DNA of 36,780 nucleotides from Deltaproteobacteria bacterium (GTDB lineage: Bacteria; Desulfobacterota; DSM-4660; Desulfatiglandales; HGW-15): NCBI GenBank assembly GCA_020060215.1, contig JAGVAP010000003.1:1-36780 (forward strand), given 5' to 3'. A model generated the notes under the pieces. The model ran no database searches. It saw only the letters and a list, made by a program, of their open reading frames with translations, and was not told the origin of the DNA. Position 1 is the stretch's first letter. Every line of letters begins with the position of its first letter. This document shows, piece by piece, positions 23,701 to 29,700 of this stretch. The translations under genes were made by a program, and so were the position numbers.

Positions 23701-26700
23701 CTGTATCCGTGCCGGAAATGGAACCGCTCTGCACCGTGAACGTGTACTCCCCCAGGGCAGGGGGTCCGGTCGTCTGGCACCAGAACATTCTCACCTGGGA
23801 ATTGTAGGTGAAGTTCCCCATGCCTGAGAGGTTGAACCCATCCGGTCCCGTAACCGTGATGTTGGTGATGCTCCCCGGGAGAGCCCCCGTGAAATCGCTG
23901 CCGATGTTCACCTGCACCCACGTGTCCCCGGATGGGACCAGGTGGTGAATGATCCCCGTGATCGGGATCTTTCCGCTCGCCGGGTCCGCCGGGTCGGTGC
24001 CGTCCTGAACCTCGCGGCCGTCGCGAATGCCGTCGTCATCGCTGTCGGAATCCGCCGGGTCGGTGCCGTATAGATACTCATTCAAATTGCTGAGCCCGTC
24101 CCCGTCCTCGTCCACGTGCCCATCGGCTGCAAGGGGATTCAATCCGTTGTCCGACTCCCATCCGTCGGGCATGCCGTCCTTGTCCGTGTCAGGATCAAAC
24201 GGATCGGTTCCGGCATTGTGCTCCTCTTCATCAAGAAGGCCGTCTTTGTCGCTGTCGAGCGATTGGCTCTCGCCCGTCCTTTCCGAGTCGAACTTCAGCT
24301 GCCGCCAGTAGGGAACGCCGCCCGCGCCGAGATCGAAGGTGTAAAGGTACGGAGTATCGGCCGCGGCGCAGCCGGTCACACCAGATCCGCCGTTGGAAAC
24401 CGCGATCAACCGGTCTCCTTTGATGATGAGCGAGTTAGGGTAGAAGTAGCCGAGGACGTTCCCGGTCGAATCCACGGTGATGGTCTGGTAATCGGGCTCG
24501 GTCACCTGCCCCGAATGGACCGCGAGATCGAACCTGTCGATCTTCCCCCCCAGCCCGGGGACATTCACCGCCACATAGAGGATCCCCTTTGCGATGACAG
24601 GTGTCGTTACAACCGATGCGCCTGACCATGCGTAGCTCCAGGCCGGACCGCTTCCGATGGGACTGCTCAGGTTGAAGACATCGATCCACGCCTCACCTGA
24701 CGACTCATGGTTGGAGGCGACCACCATGTACTCGCCGTTCAAGACCGGGGACGCCGCGATCGACGTTACCGGCGGAAACGCTATCCTGTCACCGGGACCC
24801 GCCGTCAGGGTATGCCTGTTGTAGGCAGTGACCCCTCCTGATGCATCCACCACGAAGATGGAGTTGCCGGAAATCGCAGGGGCAGGGAGAGGATCCTCCG
24901 GTGCAACACCCAGGACCTTTACCAGAGCCGATGGACCGGTAAAGAGACTGCTCTTGTTCAGGGCGAAGAGGGTCGCCCCGGATGTGGTCTGCGCCAGTAC
25001 ATAGAGCGAATTGCCGGAGATCAGCGGCATCGTCTGCGGGCTCGCCCCGGAGAGGAAACTCCCCAACCCATATTGATCGGTCATCACCCCTACGCCTGTG
25101 GAAATCGCCCACACGGAGACCCCGGACCACATATCCCCGGAAATTCCATAGAGGATCTTCTCTTCCGACGGATCCAGGGTGAGAGGCGTCGGCACATGCG
25201 GGACACCGCCAGGGGAGAGATTTCTCACCCAACTCGTCATTCCGGTATCGCCGCGAACGGCCCACAATCTGGTCTCCGGGAAGTAACTGTCCATCTGCAC
25301 GAAGACCGTCTCGCCCGAGAGGCCTGAGATCACGGCCGGTGTTCCGGGATTCGATGTTCCGGAGAGGGGAGAGAGCGAGGGCGCGCCGTACCAGGTGGAT
25401 GCCCCCGTGACCGGGTCGACCATAAAAAGCGTGGCGCCGCTGCCATGCACACTGCCCCCCAGGAGGTAGACCCTGTCCCCCAGGTCGGTCACAGGGGAAG
25501 TATTGAAGTACACGCTGCCGGGAGGGGATAATTGGATTGTGCGGCTGCTTGGGCTGGAAAGATGGTCTTGTGGGTCTGTCCCGGCCAAATACTCACTAAG
25601 ATTGTTGAACCCGTCCCCATCAGGATCCTGCCCCGAATCATACAAGATCGGGTTCAGACCGTTGCTCACCTCCCATCCGTCGGGGATGAGATCGCCATCA
25701 GTGTCCGGGTCGAAGGGGTCTGTGGATCGGTTGAATTCTCCGAGGTTATCCAACCCGTCTCCATCCGGGTCCTGGCCGGCATCGGATGGGTCCAGGGGAT
25801 TCAACCCATGAGCCACCTCCCAGTGATCGGGTATTGCGTCGTTGTCGCTGTCGAGCGATCTGCTCTCGCCCGTTCTTTCCGAATCGAACTTCAGTTGGTG
25901 CCACTGTGTTGCTCCGCCGGCCCCGACATCAAACGCGTGGAGGTAAGGGGCGTCGGCCATGGCGCAGCCGGTTACACCCGACCCGCCGTTGGATACGGCA
26001 ATGAGCATGTCTCCTTTGATGATGAGCGCGTTCGTGTCGAAGTATCCGAGGACCTTCCCCTGCGCATCCGTGGTGATGGACCGGTAGTCCGGCCCACTCA
26101 CTTGCCCCGAATGACCCGCGAGGTTGAATCTGTCTATCCGTCCGCCCAGACTCGGGACATTCACCGCCGCATAGAGGATTCCGTTCGCTATCACAGGTGT
26201 GCACACTACCGATGCGCCGGACCACACGTGACTCCAGGCCGGACCTTCCCCTATTGGGAGAGAGAGGTCGAAGACATCGATCCAGGCCTCACCCGATCCA
26301 TCGTAGTTGGAGGCGACCACCAGATATTGCCCATCGGTTACAGGGGACGCGGTAACCCACGATACTGGAAGTGATATTCTGTCATAAATCCCTGCTGTCA
26401 TAGTGTTCTTATCGTATGCAGTTACTCCTCCAGATGCATCCACCAGGAAAATGGAATTTCCGGAGATCGCCGGTGTCGGAAGAGGATTTCTATGTGGTGA
26501 GCCGAGTACGGAAACCGATGCTACAGGACCAAAATTCAACAGGTCTTTGTTGAATGTTAAAAGGCTCACACCGGATCTGGTTTCGCAGAGGGCATATAGG
26601 GAGTTTCCGGAGATCACCGGAGCAGCACTCAAGGCTGAAACCCCTGCAATTGGGTCCCCGAGGTTGAACTGGTTCGAACTCACTCTTCCGGTCGAGGTGG

Positions 26701-29700
26701 AGATAGCCCACATGGAACAACCGGAGACCAATCCGTTGCCGCTCGCGTAGAGGGTTGCCCCGGAGGAATCCAGGGTTAGCGACGTAGTCCAATCGGGGGG
26801 GAATTCGAAAGGTGTCTGGGAAAGCTGGAGGTTGAACGACAACAACCCATCGCGGATGGCCCAAAGGCTGGTGCCCGTGATATCGTCGAACTGCACGAAA
26901 ACGGTTTCTCCGGATAGTCCGGAAAGCACGACCGGCGTTCCGGGATTCAATGTTCTGGAGAGGAGGTAGCGGGTGGGCACCCCATGCCACGTTGATGCAC
27001 CCGTGACCGGGTCGACCATAAAGAGAGTGGCGCCGCAAGCATGCTCACTGCCCCCCAGGAGGTAAACCGTATTCCCCGAACCGGTTACAGGGGAAGTGGT
27101 GAAGTATAGGGTTCCGGGATGGGCGAGAAGGGTGGTGTAATAGCTTGGTTTGGAGAGGTTGTCCTGCGGATCGGTCCCCCCCTGGTATTCGCTATAACTG
27201 GTGTAGCCGTCCGAGTCGGGGTCGCCTGCCGCATCATTGCTCAGGGGATTCAAGCCATAGCTTACTTCCCAGCCGTCCGGCATACCGTCTGAATCGGTAT
27301 CCGGATCTTTCGGGTGAGTGCCATTGAGGAATTCCTCCAGATCACTCAGGCCGTCCCCTTCGAAATCCTCTGTACCGTTGCGGCTGAGGTTTCCAAAGTA
27401 AAACGTTTCCCAATCATCATCCATCCCATCCGCATCGGTGTCGCAAGCATCTCCCACTCCGTCCCCGTTGCCGTCGGCCTGATCCGGGTTGTAGGTGTAG
27501 GGGCAGTTGTCTGAGTTGTCGCCCATGCCGTCGCCGATGAAAAGGTAAATGTCCCAATGGCCATTCCTGTTGTCCTGCCATACGATGCGGTTGCCAGAGA
27601 TCGCGGGCGATTCCTGCATAGAACCATTCGTGGTGATGCGGAATTCCGTGGCCCCGGAGAGATCGTACATGTAAATATCCCAGGATCCGTTCCGGTTATC
27701 CTGCCAGACGACTCTGTCCCCGGAAATCGCCGCCTGCTCCGCCATGCTCGTAACAGGTGAAATCCTGACTGCAGGCCCATTCGTAGATATGTCGTACGAA
27801 TAGATGCCTTCGTAAACCTCCCACACGATCATGTTGCCCGATATGGATGGACGCCCCGGCTGACCTCCCGCATACGTGACACGCGTTTCTTCCCCGGTAG
27901 AAACATCGTACTTGTATATCTCCGCTGAGGAAAGATGCCTAAAATCGCGCCATACGATGGTGTTGCCGGAGAGGTGTGGAATAAGCTGGGAGGAACCGTT
28001 CGTCGTTATCCGGCTTTCGGCCCCGGTTGCGATATCAAACATGTAGATGTCTTCCTGGGCATTCCTGGAGTCGTGCCAAACGATTCTGTCCCCCGATATG
28101 GCGGGGAATGCCTGGTCAGACGGATCACTCGTAATCCTTGTTTCGGCTCCCGTGGCGATATCATATATGTAGATATCCGTGTTGCCGCTTCTGGAATCCT
28201 CCCACGCGATACGCTCCCCGGAAATACACGGGTTATACTGCGCCGCAGGATCGGTGGTGATTCTCGTCTCGAATCCGGTGGCCATGTCATACATGTAAAT
28301 ATCTGCATTCCCATGCCTGTAATCGGTCCAGACGATTCTGGTCCCCGAAATCGCAGGTTGCACCTGGTCGCCTGCATCTGTCGTTAGTCGTATTTCCCGG
28401 CCGTCCGAATCAGCGGCTTCGCTTGCGTCCAGAGGAAAGGCATCGTTGAGATCGTCCACCCCGTCTCCATCGGTGTCCCAGTGGAGAGGATCGGTTCCCA
28501 GAAGGGTTTCCTCGTAGTCGGTCAATCCGTCGCCGTCGTCGTCCGCACCAAACGGAGAGCCATAGAAGAGGAATGCCTTTCCTTCTTCCGACTGTCCGTT
28601 AGAGTAGCGGTGAGCCCCGATGATCAGATCGTCGTAACCGTCGCCATTGACGTCCCCTGCCGCAACCGCCCTGCCGAGGTTGGCATCCGTCTTGTCTCCT
28701 TCCGCCGTCCACTCCGGGGCAGCCGAAGGAGCTCCCTTCGATGAACCCAGGTACACGTAGACACGGCCTTCGCCGAGCTGGCCGTTGTTATAAAAGAGTG
28801 CCCCCACGATGACATCGTCGTATCCATCCCCGTTCACGTCTCCGGCTGCAACCGAGATCCCGTATTGGGCGTTATCCTGGTTGCTTCTTGCCGCCCAGAC
28901 CGGTGTCGTGGTGACCCCTGAGAGGGAGCCGAGGTACACGAACGCTCGGCCTTCGTTGTTTGTGCCGAAACCGGGCGCCCCGACGATGAGATCATCGTAG
29001 TTGTCGCCATTCACATCTCCTGATGCAACCGAATTGCCGAACCAGCGGCCGCCGACTTCATCGCCTTCCAGTGTCCAGGGGGTCGTTGAAGGAATGGTAG
29101 AGGATCCCAGGTAAACGAGCACGCGGCCCTGGTTGATCCCCGTTTGCACATAAGGGTCTCCGACAATGAGGTCGTCGTAACCATCGCCGTTCACATCCCC
29201 TGCGGAAACTGCCGCGCCAAACCTTGCACTGATCCCGCTGCCCGGCTGGTCCCAGGCAGGTGGTCCCGAAAGGCCGATCGAGGAACCGAGGAAAACGAAA
29301 ACGTGGCCGAGAGCGTTAGAATACGGAGCGCCCACAATAACATCGTCGTAACCGTCCCCGTTCACGTCTCCAGATGAAACCGAACTGCCGAACTGCGCCC
29401 CGGCCGTATTCATCTCCATCCAGTGCGGCGTGGCAGAAGGAAGTGCCGAGGAACCCAGGTAGACGAAAACCCGGCCTTCGTTATTCTCAAGGCTGTCATA
29501 CCCCGGGGCGCCGACAATGATATCGTCGTAGCCGTCGTTATTTACATCCCCAGACGATACCGAGAAGCCATAGGACGCCCCTGCTTGATTCCCTTGCGCA
29601 TCCCAGTCCGGGGCTTCCGAAGGGGCAGCGGAGGACCCAAAGTACACGAACACGCGGCCCTCACCCGGTAGTCCGCTATCGTAAAAAGGGGCGCCCACAA

